Assembly (NCBI GenBank): GCA_003003925.1
Contig: PVWP01000006.1
Coordinates: forward strand, 177,690-241,689
Source: Aphanothece cf. minutissima CCALA 015
GTDB taxonomy: Bacteria > Cyanobacteriota > Cyanobacteriia > PCC-6307 > Cyanobiaceae
Reading direction: 5' to 3'
Length of the DNA: 64,000 bases
Part shown: piece after piece, positions 22,564 through 31,139 of the stretch
Numbering within the stretch: the first letter of the stretch is position 1
How the letters are laid out: the number at the start of each line of letters is the position of its first letter
Position numbers and translations under genes: made by a program
The notes under the pieces: model-generated
Databases searched by the model: none
What the model saw: only the letters and a program-made list of their open reading frames with translations
What the model was told of the DNA's origin: nothing

Positions 22564-23601
22564 TCACCGGCCCTTGGCCAGGCTCCGGGCGATGGTATCC
22601 ACCGTGGTGGGCAGGGGGGTGTTGGCCGGGATGACGCCATTGGCGTCGAGCACCTGGCGGATCTGCTCCAGCAGCGGGGGCAGGTTGTTCTGTTCCGGGT
22701 CGAGCAGCTCGTACTGCTCCTGGGTCCCGGGAAAGCGGATCCCCCCCAGCACGGCCTCGGCGGTGCCGGGATCGAGGCCGAGGTAATCGGCCACCTCATG
22801 GCGGACGGCGGCCGGACGTTGCCTCTCCTCCGCCCGCACCGCCCGCCAGCCCTGGACGAGGGCGAGGACGGCGTCGGGGTGAAGGCGCAGAAACTCGGGA
22901 TCGACCGCGAGCACATCGAGGATCTCGTTGGGGAGCTGGCGGCTGGTGAACAGCGTGTGCAGGGGCAGGGCACGCAGCAGCCGCTCGCTGCGGGGTGGGT
23001 AGCTCACCACCGCCGCCACCGTCCCCTGCCGCAGGGACGCCTCCCATGCGGTGGCGGGCAGGAACCGGAGCTGGGACGGCAGCGGAGGGGGGAGGTCCTC
23101 AGACTCGAAGGCGCGGGCCAGCAGATAGCGGGAAAGGCTGCTGCGGTCGAGGGCGATCGGCCGGCCGACCAGACCTTTGAGATCCCTCACATCCTTGAGG
23201 GCCAGCAGCTGGTCGCCACCGCGGGATTCATCGATCACGTAGACGATCACCGGACAGCGCTCCGGTGCCACCCCACAGATGGTCACCACATCGATCGCCG
23301 TGGTGGCGATCGCCTGGGCCGCCCCCGCGATGTAGGCCTGCACCGCGCGGTCATTGTCCACGAAGTTGCGGACGTCCAGGCTGAGTCGTCGCGGGTCGTA
23401 GAGCTGCCGGCCCTGGGCCAGGGCGAAATAGGCGTAGCCCGGCCAGGGGTTCATCGCCAGCACGAGCCGGGGCGGCTGGCGCCAGCAGCCGATCAGCAGC
23501 GCCAGCAGCAGGACGACCAGACCCGTCAGCGCGCCGTTGCGGTGACGCCAGCCCGTCCGGCGCCTCCCCGGAGGGTCGGCGAAGCCAGCGACAGCCCCCA
23601 T
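22564..23601 (-). CDS. ABC-type solute-binding lipoprotein, NMT1/SsuA-like
   Basis: A 345-residue periplasmic-binding-protein-fold protein. The N terminus is basic, then a hydrophobic helix ends in the lipobox LLIGC (Cys near 39), so it is probably membrane-anchored on the outside. LAMNPWPGYAYFALAQG, DNDRAVQAYIAGAAQA and SYPPRSERLL fit the nitrate/sulfonate/taurine (NMT1-like) group. No permease or ATPase gene is adjacent. It is 54 bases upstream of hoxF on the same strand and divergent from a membrane PAS-GGDEF-EAL gene with only about 29 bases between them. Its ligand is unknown. It may be an orphan binding protein feeding a sensor, or share the hox transcript by chance. Confidence 0.82.
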   Translation of the reverse strand: MGAVAGFADPPGRRRTGWRHRNGALTGLVVLLLALLIGCWRQPPRLVLAMNPWPGYAYFALAQGRQLYDPRRLSLDVRNFVDNDRAVQAYIAGAAQAIATTAIDVVTICGVAPERCPVIVYVIDESRGGDQLLALKDVRDLKGLVGRPIALDRSSLSRYLLARAFESEDLPPPLPSQLRFLPATAWEASLRQGTVAAVVSYPPRSERLLRALPLHTLFTSRQLPNEILDVLAVDPEFLRLHPDAVLALVQGWRAVRAEERQRPAAVRHEVADYLGLDPGTAEAVLGGIRFPGTQEQYELLDPEQNNLPPLLEQIRQVLDANGVIPANTPLPTTVDTIARSLAKGR

Positions 23602-23636
23602 GGGTGGGCCAGAAATATGAAAAAAGTATTATGGGT
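23602..23636. promoter_or_regulatory. AT-rich divergent start region, possible shared promoter
   Basis: A short A+T-rich patch in otherwise very GC-rich DNA separates two divergent genes. Minus-strand -10-like hexamers are CATAAT (23626-23631) and CATATT (23612-23617); on the plus strand TATTAT sits at 23627-23632. If real, one small region would drive both the binding-protein/hoxF side and the c-di-GMP pair. No clear -35 boxes are seen, and the plus-strand start codon is itself uncertain. Confidence 0.35.
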
Positions 23637-26381
23637 GATCAGAGCGAACGGTTTCCATCCCGCCCGGCCCCGCCGCCGCGTCCCCCCCTGCCGCCTTCTC
23701 CGCCGCCAGCTGAGCACCACCCCCGGGAGTCGAGCTCCCCGGTGGCTGCCGTGCTGGCCATCGGAGTCCTGGGCACCGCCCTGCTGGCCTGGAGCAGCGT
23801 CCTTCAGAGCCCCGAGGCGCACGGCGACTGGGAGCAGCCCGCGGCTGACCTCGCCATTGCAGCCCTGCACCGGAAACTGGACAACACCGAATCGGTGCTG
23901 CGGGGTCTCGTTGGCCTGCAGATGGCCTCCCAGGAGGTCACCCTCGGTGAGCTGCAGCGGTTCGTCGGTGCCCTCGAGAGCGATGGCCGCAGCCTGGAGG
24001 GCATCAGCACCCTGGGGTTCGCGACGGCCGCCTCCGGGCAGGCGCCGATTCGGTTGGTCGCGCCGATGGATCCCGGCAGCCGCGCCCTGCTGGGGTCGGA
24101 TCTGTGGTCATGGGCGCGGGGCTCCGGCAAGGAGCTGAGCCAGGAACCCGCACCCCCGGAGGGATGGCTGCTCCCGGGTCGTACCCGGCCGGGGGAGCCG
24201 GCCTTCCTGGTGCAGATCCTGCCCTTCGGAAGCAACTCCGGCACGGCCGCCGCAGGCTCGCCAGCGGCGAGGCGCTGGGCCTTCGCCATCTTGCCGCTTC
24301 GAGATGTGATGCGGGCAGCCCTGAGCCACCCGTTGGTGCGGATGGACCAGCCCGTGGATCTGCAGCTGTACGTCGGCGATCGCCCCGACCCCGCAAAGCT
24401 CCTCTACGACTCCCGCAACCTCCCTGCGGCCGGTGTGCTGCCCCATGCCCGCGCCCACAGGCTCGACACCGGGGGCCAGCGCTGGCTGTTGCTGGTGCAC
24501 CCAAGGCATGGCTCCGCTCCCTGGATGCCCACCTGGGTGGCGGTGCTGCTGCTGGGTCTGACGACCAGCCTGCTGACCGCCCTGCTCACCCGGGAGCTGC
24601 AGCGGCGGCGGCGGCTGGCCGAAAAGGAGGGCCGCAGCCTGGGGGAGCTGCGGAGCCAGCTGGAGGAGAGCCTCCAGTGGCTCCGCCTCCACCGCCAGGC
24701 CTGTTCCCTGATCCAGGAGGGGATCGTGGTCACCGACCGGGACGGGGCGATCCTCGCCTGCAACGAGGCCTACGCCGCCATCACCGGCTACCCGGAGGAG
24801 GAGCTGGTGGGCCGCAATCCCCGCATCATGAACTCCGGCTATCAGTCGACGGGGTTCTATGCCGCCCTGTGGGAGCAGTTGCTCGCCAGCGGTCGCTGGG
24901 AGGGGGAGATCTGGAACCGACGCCGCAGCGGTGAGGTCTATCCCGTCTGGATGCGGATGGGTGTGGTCCGGGACGGCACCGGGGACCCCAGCCACTACAT
25001 CGCCGCCCTGACCGACCAGACCGTGCTGCGGGAGAAGGACCGGCAGCTGGAGTATCTCGGTTTCCATGACCCCCTGACCCGCCTGCCCAACCTGCAGATG
25101 GCCGAACTGCGGCTGGGTCAGCTGTGCCAGCAGGCCCAGCCCCTGGTGGTGATCTGGATCGAACTGGACGGCATCAAGCGGATCGAGGAAAGCTTCGGCC
25201 AGGCCAAGGGGGATCAGCTGGTGCAGCTCGCCGTCGATCGGCTGGGAGGCTTCGTGGGGCCCGCCGACGTCATGGCCCAGGTCGGCAGGGGCGAGTTCCT
25301 GATCGTGCAAGCGCTGGAGGCGACCGGCCCCACGGCCCTGGAGACGGCCCGCACCCTGATGGCGGCTCTCACCGATCCAAAGGCTCCGGGGGCCGTGCTG
25401 GAGCTCACCCTGTCGGCCTGGGCGGGCCTCAGCTGCTTCCCCCAGGACTCGAGGGAGCCGGAAAACCTCCTCCTGTTCGCCTCCACGGCCCTCGGGCAGG
25501 CCCGACGCCAGGGGCCGCAGGCGGTGCAGCGGTACGCGGCCGAGATGACGGTCCGTAGCCGCCACCGTCTGGCGATCGAAGCCCATCTGCAGCGGGCGGT
25601 GGAGGCGGGCCAGCTCGAGCTTCTCTACCAGCCCCAGGTGGACGGCCAGGGGACGCTGCTGGGGGCCGAGGCCCTGCTGCGTTGGCGCAGCCCGAAATTC
25701 GGTTCGGTGTCTCCGTTGGAGTTCCTCCCCATCGCCGAAGCCAGCGACCTGATCCACAGGATCGGCGAATGGGTGCTGCAGGACGCCTGCCGCCAGTGGC
25801 AGCTGTGGGTGCAGGCCGGTTTCGACCCCGGACGGCTGGCGGTGAACCTCTCGAGCCGGCAGTTTCAGGATTCGCGCCAGACCGTGCCGGACATGGTGAA
25901 GGCATGCCTGAGCCATTCGGGGCTGGACGTGAGACGGCTGGAGCTGGAAATCACGGAAAGCTGCCTGATGCCCGCTCGTGGCACCAGGGAGCAACTCCTA
26001 GAATTGAGCGCCATGGGTGTGGAACTGGCGATCGACGATTTCGGCACCGGTTTCTCCTCCCTGAGCACCATCCACAACTTTCCGGTCCACAAACTCAAGA
26101 TCGATCGCTCCTTCGTGGATGGGGTTGACAGCAACCCCACCTCGCAGTCGATCGTGCGCGCCACCCTGGCCATGGCCGAAGGCCTCGGGGTGAACGTCCT
26201 GGCCGAGGGGGTGGAGCGGCCCGAGGAACTGGACTTCCTGGTCCGCTGCGGCTGTCCCGCCTTCCAGGGTTATCTGTTCAGCCGTCCCCTGTCCGCCGAG
26301 GGGTTCGAGGATCTGCTCCGCAGGGGAACAAGCCTCGGCCCGGTGGCGGGCGGCGAGCCGGCGGCGGTCCCCCTCCCATGA
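23631..26381 (+). CDS. Membrane PAS-GGDEF-EAL protein, predicted c-di-GMP phosphodiesterase
   Basis: About 916 residues: a proline-rich cytoplasmic tip, TM1 (about 35-55), a periplasmic domain of some 240 residues, TM2 (about 298-320), a PAS domain (about 350-465), a GGDEF domain and an EAL domain. The GGDEF signature is degenerate (GRGEF, about 552-556), so cyclase activity is unlikely. The EAL domain keeps GAEALLRW, EITES, DDFGTGFSSL, KIDRSFV and EGVE, so it should hydrolyse c-di-GMP. An in-frame GTG at 23604 could add nine residues. The periplasmic part is a candidate partner of the lipoprotein encoded divergently. It overlaps the next GGDEF gene by ATGA. Confidence 0.88.
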   Translation: MGDQSERFPSRPAPPPRPPLPPSPPPAEHHPRESSSPVAAVLAIGVLGTALLAWSSVLQSPEAHGDWEQPAADLAIAALHRKLDNTESVLRGLVGLQMASQEVTLGELQRFVGALESDGRSLEGISTLGFATAASGQAPIRLVAPMDPGSRALLGSDLWSWARGSGKELSQEPAPPEGWLLPGRTRPGEPAFLVQILPFGSNSGTAAAGSPAARRWAFAILPLRDVMRAALSHPLVRMDQPVDLQLYVGDRPDPAKLLYDSRNLPAAGVLPHARAHRLDTGGQRWLLLVHPRHGSAPWMPTWVAVLLLGLTTSLLTALLTRELQRRRRLAEKEGRSLGELRSQLEESLQWLRLHRQACSLIQEGIVVTDRDGAILACNEAYAAITGYPEEELVGRNPRIMNSGYQSTGFYAALWEQLLASGRWEGEIWNRRRSGEVYPVWMRMGVVRDGTGDPSHYIAALTDQTVLREKDRQLEYLGFHDPLTRLPNLQMAELRLGQLCQQAQPLVVIWIELDGIKRIEESFGQAKGDQLVQLAVDRLGGFVGPADVMAQVGRGEFLIVQALEATGPTALETARTLMAALTDPKAPGAVLELTLSAWAGLSCFPQDSREPENLLLFASTALGQARRQGPQAVQRYAAEMTVRSRHRLAIEAHLQRAVEAGQLELLYQPQVDGQGTLLGAEALLRWRSPKFGSVSPLEFLPIAEASDLIHRIGEWVLQDACRQWQLWVQAGFDPGRLAVNLSSRQFQDSRQTVPDMVKACLSHSGLDVRRLELEITESCLMPARGTREQLLELSAMGVELAIDDFGTGFSSLSTIHNFPVHKLKIDRSFVDGVDSNPTSQSIVRATLAMAEGLGVNVLAEGVERPEELDFLVRCGCPAFQGYLFSRPLSAEGFEDLLRRGTSLGPVAGGEPAAVPLP

Positions 26382-28177
26382 GAGCCTCCCGCCCCACCAT
26401 GACGGTGCGCCAGGGGCTGCTGCTTGCCCTGCTGGCCGGGCTGGCGGTGCTCGGCAATGTGAGCGCGCTGCCGCTGTTCTTCGGTATCCAGATCCTGCTC
26501 GGATCGATCTTTCCCACCCTCATCCTTCTCTGGCGCCGGGGCTGGTGGAGCGTGGCGGTCGCCGTTCTGGCCAGCCTCTACACCTGGAAGCTCTGGGGCC
26601 ATCCCTGGGCCATCGTGATCTTCAGCGCCGAAGCCCTGTGGCAGGCGGTGTTCCTCAATCGTCTCAACGGTCCGCCGGAGAACGACCTCAAGGGTCGAAT
26701 CATCCTGGCCGAGATCGCCTTCTGGCTCCTGGTCGGCGCGCCGATGGTGTTCTTCTTCTACGGCGTCGTGCTGCAGATCGATCCGGCGAACGTGGCCGTG
26801 ACGGCCGCCAAGCAGGCCGTGAACGGCCTGGCCAACACGGTGGTGGCCTTTCTCCTGTTCGTGCTGCTGAAGGTGTGGCACAACCGCAGGGGCCAGGGAC
26901 TGCTGCCCCTGCGGGGCCTCGTCTTCTCCGTCGTGCTGGCGGCCTTCACGTTGCCGTCCCTGGCCCTCACCTTCCTCTCGGGCAACCTGCTGCAGGGGTC
27001 GGCCCAGGAGGGGGTGCTCGACAACCTGCGGACCGTCGCTGACGCCGCGGCCCGGATCACCCCCAGCCAGCTCGGGGAGCCCACCCGGGGACTGCCCGCC
27101 AGCCCCGGTGCGACGGCGTTCCTGCTCATCGACGCCGAGGGGCAACGGATCAGCTCCAACCCGGGACTGTTCCTCCGCCTGGAGAACCACTTCGTGCCGG
27201 CACCGCAGCGGTGGATTCAGCCCGATGGGCTGCAGATCCTGGTGCCCAGTGGCCCGCGCCCCGCCCTCAAGCTGTGGATCCAGGGCTACTGGAGCACCAC
27301 CCTGACCTCCGGCCGCCATCTGGTGCAGGTGGTGCAGCCCGCCGGACCGGTGGTGCTGAAGCTGCAGGCCCAGAGCACCACCCTGCTCACCACCTCGTTG
27401 TGGCTGATGCTGCTGGGGGTCCTGCTCAGCGAGTTGATGGCCGGCCTGGTGGAGGGGCAGATGGGGCGGCTGCGCGCCTCGGTGCCGGAAGTCAGCCACG
27501 AGCCCCCCGGCCTCGCCAGCGCTGCCGAGACTGTGGGGGGTGGCGGTGACGGCAGCGTCATCGCCGAAGTGCAGGGCCTGATGGGCCGTCTCCACGAGCA
27601 CCTGCGCAGGGAAGCGCGGCTGAGCCAGGATCTTGCTGCCATGGGCGAGCGCTTCCGGCAGAGCAGCGAGCAACTGCGACGGCTCTCAAGCACCGATCTG
27701 CTCACCGGGGCCAGAAACCGCTCCGAGCTGGAACGCAGCCTGAAGCTGATCAGCCAACGGGCCGCCGACTGCACCGTGCCCCTTTCCTGCCTGGCCTTCG
27801 CGGTGCAGGGTCTGCGGCCGATCAACACCGTGCTTGGCCGAAAGACCGGTGATGAGGTCCTGCAGCGGCTGATCGCCAGCGTCAGGCACCTGCTGCACGC
27901 CAACGACGAACTGTTCCGCATCGGAGGCAGTGAATTCCTGGTGCTGCTGTGGGATCAGCCGCTGGAAACGGCCCGGACCACGGCGGAGCAGATCCGCAGG
28001 GTCGTGAACGAAACGGCCCTGCCGGTGGGACACGGGCCCTCCCCCGGGCTGGCCATGAACGCGGGGGTCAGCCTGCTGGCGGCCACCGACACCAGCGGTC
28101 AGGCCATGCTCTCGCGGGTGGAGCTGGCCCTGAACCAATCCAGGGATCTGGGGGCCAATCAGGTGGTGGTGCGCTGA
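26378..28177 (+). CDS. Multi-pass membrane protein with degenerate GGDEF domain
   Basis: A 599-residue protein: several N-terminal hydrophobic helices (roughly residues 10-200), an extracytoplasmic stretch, another helix (about 337-358), a linker and a C-terminal GGDEF-fold domain after SSTDLLTGARNRSELERSL. The signature reads GGSEF. The metal-binding aspartate normally found before the FK..ND motif is missing (LAFAVQGLRPINTV), so it is probably not an active diguanylate cyclase. The start overlaps the EAL gene (ATGA), so the two are likely made together. The 3' end overlaps the convergent hoxE by 19 bases. A regulatory role, perhaps binding GTP or the EAL protein, is inference. Confidence 0.82.
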   Translation: MRASRPTMTVRQGLLLALLAGLAVLGNVSALPLFFGIQILLGSIFPTLILLWRRGWWSVAVAVLASLYTWKLWGHPWAIVIFSAEALWQAVFLNRLNGPPENDLKGRIILAEIAFWLLVGAPMVFFFYGVVLQIDPANVAVTAAKQAVNGLANTVVAFLLFVLLKVWHNRRGQGLLPLRGLVFSVVLAAFTLPSLALTFLSGNLLQGSAQEGVLDNLRTVADAAARITPSQLGEPTRGLPASPGATAFLLIDAEGQRISSNPGLFLRLENHFVPAPQRWIQPDGLQILVPSGPRPALKLWIQGYWSTTLTSGRHLVQVVQPAGPVVLKLQAQSTTLLTTSLWLMLLGVLLSELMAGLVEGQMGRLRASVPEVSHEPPGLASAAETVGGGGDGSVIAEVQGLMGRLHEHLRREARLSQDLAAMGERFRQSSEQLRRLSSTDLLTGARNRSELERSLKLISQRAADCTVPLSCLAFAVQGLRPINTVLGRKTGDEVLQRLIASVRHLLHANDELFRIGGSEFLVLLWDQPLETARTTAEQIRRVVNETALPVGHGPSPGLAMNAGVSLLAATDTSGQAMLSRVELALNQSRDLGANQVVVR

Positions 28178-28689
28178 GGCACGCCGGCGGCCTCCAGCCG
28201 GGCGTCCAGTTCCTCGGGCTGGTCCACTGGCAGCCGGGTCACCAGCTCCCCGTCCACCACCAGCACCGGCGCCTGGCCGCAGGCCCCCAGGCAGCTCACG
28301 TGCTGCAGGGCCCAGACGCCGTCCCCGGCCGGGTCATCGAGGCGCACCCCGAGACGCTGCTCGATGCGGGCCGCCACCTGCCCGCCACCCTTCACGTAGC
28401 AGGCGGTGCCCAGGCAGATGGCGCACCGGTGGGCGGTGGGGGGCTCCAGACGGAACAGGTGGTAGAAGCTGGCCACGCCGTGGACGCGGCTCAGGGGCAG
28501 CCGCATGGCGACGGCCACCACCCGCAGGGACTCCGGCGAGAGATAGCCGTGGATCTCCTGCACCTGGTGCAGCACCTCGATCAGGGCATCGGCACGGGCC
28601 CCGTGGCGACGGACCACCTGGGCGATGCGCGGATCGTCGTCGCCCGCGGCGGCGGCGGTCGGGGCGGCTGTGGCGGCGGAGCGGGTCAT
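28159..28689 (-). CDS. hoxE: Bidirectional hydrogenase diaphorase subunit HoxE
   Basis: A 176-residue subunit like complex I NuoE. The [2Fe-2S] ligands are in CLGTACYVKGGG and SCLGACGQAPV, and the helical N-terminal part has LIEVLHQVQEIHGYLSPE. It takes part in electron exchange between HoxF and ferredoxin or the membrane. It is on the same strand as hoxFUYH but cut off from hoxF by 5.6 kb carrying a lipoprotein gene and two opposite-strand c-di-GMP genes. It therefore needs its own promoter, in the 140-base gap up to the small gene at 28828. Confidence 0.96.
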   Translation of the reverse strand: MTRSAATAAPTAAAAGDDDPRIAQVVRRHGARADALIEVLHQVQEIHGYLSPESLRVVAVAMRLPLSRVHGVASFYHLFRLEPPTAHRCAICLGTACYVKGGGQVAARIEQRLGVRLDDPAGDGVWALQHVSCLGACGQAPVLVVDGELVTRLPVDQPEELDARLEAAGVPQRTTT

Positions 28690-28796
28690 GCCTTGGGTCT
28701 CCCACGTCCTCTTGCTAGCCACCGCTGCAGGGTTGGTCAGCTGCGCGTTCGCTGCACGGCCGCCGCCAGGAGTGCGGCAGGCTCGGGAGGCTTACC

Positions 28797-28802
28797 TATA
28801 AT
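28797..28802 (+). promoter_or_regulatory. Consensus -10 box (TATAAT)
   Basis: A perfect TATAAT stands out in GC-rich DNA, 26-31 bases before the ATG of a tiny exported-peptide gene and pointing toward it. No good -35 is seen about 17 bases upstream, so an activator, or a group 2 sigma factor tolerant of weak -35 boxes, may be used. A start of transcription near 28809 is predicted. Confidence 0.5.
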
Positions 28803-28827
28803 CATTCTTGATGTGGACGCCCGGGCC

Positions 28828-28974
28828 ATGACCCCCCTCCTGCGACAGGTCCAGCTTCAGGCGGCGATGTTGGGCATGGCCCTGCTGTTCGCATCGGCAA
28901 CCCTGGCCTGTGAGAAGCACCTCAAGGGGCACCAGAACAGCGCCGAGACCCAGGCGGAAGGCCTCAGCCGCTGA
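28828..28974 (+). CDS. Small predicted exported peptide, 48 residues
   Basis: The frame encodes a short basic start, a hydrophobic segment (MLGMALLFASATLA) and then CEKHLKGHQNSAETQAEG to the stop. It reads as a signal peptide followed by a tiny hydrophilic mature part beginning at Cys; the lipobox (TLAC) is imperfect. A consensus TATAAT lies just upstream. A GTG at 28813 or an internal ATG at 28867 could also be the start. No family is recognised. The gene lies between hoxE and a PAS-GGDEF gene. Confidence 0.45.
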   Translation: MTPLLRQVQLQAAMLGMALLFASATLACEKHLKGHQNSAETQAEGLSR

Positions 28975-29018
28975 GGCCTGCAACCACCGACAGACCGGTG
29001 GGATTGGCGGCTCCGTGA

Positions 29019-31079
29019 TTGTCAGCTTCATTCGTCAGTCACCACAATTTGGTTCCTCTCCAACGTCACTATCGATCACGGTTGGTCGTCCTGGCTGCGG
29101 CCTTGATCGGCCTTTTTCTGGTGGATCTGCTTCTGTCGAGGCGCCTGGGAATCAGCCTGTATCCGTACTACTGGGTCCCCGTCGTTCTCGCGGCCCTGTT
29201 CGCCACGCCCCGCCAGGTGGGCTGGTTCACGAGCCTGGCGATCATCCTGACCATCGTCTGGTCCCTCTTCTCTCCCCAGGCCACCACCGTGAAGCTGCTG
29301 CTGCGGCTGGCCGGCCTGATCGGGATGGCCTGGGTCGCGATGCACCTGTCCCGGGAACTGCGGGAGAAGGAACGCAGCAACCGGGAGCTGAAGGACCACT
29401 ACCAGCTGCTGGCCGAGAACGCCCCCGACGTGGTCCTCAGCAGTGATCGGCAGGGACGGATTTCCTGGGTGTCCCCCTCCGTGCTGCAGCTGCTGGGCCA
29501 CGACGCCCGCGACCTCAGGGAGCGGAGCATCGCCGAGCTGGTGCTGGAGCCGGACCGCGCCCGCCTGGATCGGGCCATCGGTCAGGTTCTGCAGGGGCAG
29601 AACAGCGGCTGCGATCTGCGCTTCCGTGCCGCCGAGGGCGACGGCCGCTGGATCTCCATGGCCCTGCGGCCGGTGCATGGGCCCGATGGCGCGGTGACCG
29701 GCATGGTGGGCAGCTGGCGTGACATCCAGGGCGAAGTGGACGCCCGTCTGGCGGAGGAGCGCACCAAGGCCGCCCTGGCCGCCTCGGAGGAACGGCTGCG
29801 GCTCACGATGGAGAACACCTCCACCGGCATCGCCCTGCTCGACGCCGAGGGCCATGTGCTGTCCATCAACCCCGCCGGCGGGGGGCTGCTCGATCGGAGT
29901 CCGGCCGACCTGGAGGGACTCACCTGGCCGTCGTTCTCACCGCCGCAGGACCGGGACAGCGAAGCCCCGCTGATGGCGGAACTGCTGGAGGGCCGGCGCC
30001 GCTGCTACCGGCTGCGCAAGCGCATCCTGCAGGGGGAGCGGCCTCCCCTGTGGGTCGACTGCAGCGTGTCCTGCTGCCGCCGGCCCGACGGCAGCCTGGC
30101 CTTCGTGATCGCCCAGTTCAACGACGTGACCGACATGGTGCAGGCGGAGGCTGCCCTGGCCACTTCAGAGCAGCGTTACCGACTGCTGGCGGAGAACTCC
30201 AGCGACGTGGTGCTGCTGATCAAGGAGGGGCTGGTCAGCTGGATCTCCCCTTCGCTCACTTCGATGCTGGGCTGGCTGCCGGAGGACTGGATCGGCCATC
30301 CGCTCAGCCGCTTCATCCCCGCCAACGAGCATCCGGTGCTGGAGCGGGACCTGCGGACCCTGGCCGCCGGCGGCACGGTGGTGCGCCGGCTGCAGGCCCT
30401 GTCCCACGACCGCAGCCATCGCTGGGTGGAGCTGCATGCCAGTCCCCACCGGGATTCCCAGGGCCGGCTCGACGGCATCGTCGGCTCCTTCCGCACGGTG
30501 GACCAGGAGGTGGCCGCCGAGCGGGAACTGGCCCGCCGGGCCTGCACCGATGAACTGACCGGCCTGGTGAACCGCCATGAGGCCCTTGAGCGCATCACCG
30601 CCATTGCCGGCCGGGTGCTGCGCAAAGGGGACGCCACCGCCGTGTTGTTCTGCGATCTCGACAACTTCAAGGAGATCAATGACACCTTCGGCCACGTGCC
30701 CGGCGACGAACTGCTCCGGACGGTGGCCTCCCGGATCCGCACCGGTCTGCGCAGCGGCGACATGGCCGCCCGCATCGGCGGGGACGAGATGGTGGTGGTG
30801 CTGCAGGGGGTGCGGGGGCTGGGCGATGCGGTGACCATCGCCGAAAAGCTCCGCCGGGCCGTGGCCGAGCCGATCGTCACCAGTGCCGGCAGCCTCTCGA
30901 TCACCCTGAGCATCGGGGTGACCATGGTGCGGCCGGGCGAAAACCCCGACGAGATCATCTCCAGGGCCGACCATGCCATGTACCGGGCCAAGCAGACCGG
31001 CCGCAACCAGGTGCTGCCCTTCAGCGAACACACGGACAGCGCCGATGGCCGCAGCGTCAGCTGGCAGCCCGTGCTCTGA
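29019..31079 (+). CDS. Membrane multi-PAS diguanylate cyclase
   Basis: A 686-residue protein. About four hydrophobic helices (20-110) are followed by a short coiled segment, three PAS-like modules (about 127-240, 250-370, 375-490) and a GGDEF domain. The domain keeps DNFKEINDTFGHVPGDELL and a GGDEM signature (about 587-591; Phe replaced by Met), plus a plausible metal Asp in LFCDLDNFK, so cyclase activity is likely. An in-frame TGA lies directly before the TTG at 29019, so translation must start there or at a later TTG. It is the third c-di-GMP signalling gene within 8 kb and the only one with a near-intact cyclase motif. Confidence 0.88.
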   Translation: MSASFVSHHNLVPLQRHYRSRLVVLAAALIGLFLVDLLLSRRLGISLYPYYWVPVVLAALFATPRQVGWFTSLAIILTIVWSLFSPQATTVKLLLRLAGLIGMAWVAMHLSRELREKERSNRELKDHYQLLAENAPDVVLSSDRQGRISWVSPSVLQLLGHDARDLRERSIAELVLEPDRARLDRAIGQVLQGQNSGCDLRFRAAEGDGRWISMALRPVHGPDGAVTGMVGSWRDIQGEVDARLAEERTKAALAASEERLRLTMENTSTGIALLDAEGHVLSINPAGGGLLDRSPADLEGLTWPSFSPPQDRDSEAPLMAELLEGRRRCYRLRKRILQGERPPLWVDCSVSCCRRPDGSLAFVIAQFNDVTDMVQAEAALATSEQRYRLLAENSSDVVLLIKEGLVSWISPSLTSMLGWLPEDWIGHPLSRFIPANEHPVLERDLRTLAAGGTVVRRLQALSHDRSHRWVELHASPHRDSQGRLDGIVGSFRTVDQEVAAERELARRACTDELTGLVNRHEALERITAIAGRVLRKGDATAVLFCDLDNFKEINDTFGHVPGDELLRTVASRIRTGLRSGDMAARIGGDEMVVVLQGVRGLGDAVTIAEKLRRAVAEPIVTSAGSLSITLSIGVTMVRPGENPDEIISRADHAMYRAKQTGRNQVLPFSEHTDSADGRSVSWQPVL

Positions 31080-31139
31080 GTTGCTGCTCCTGCAGGCATG
31101 ACGTAGACCGATTTCTGCGCGCAGAGAATCGAGAACGCC

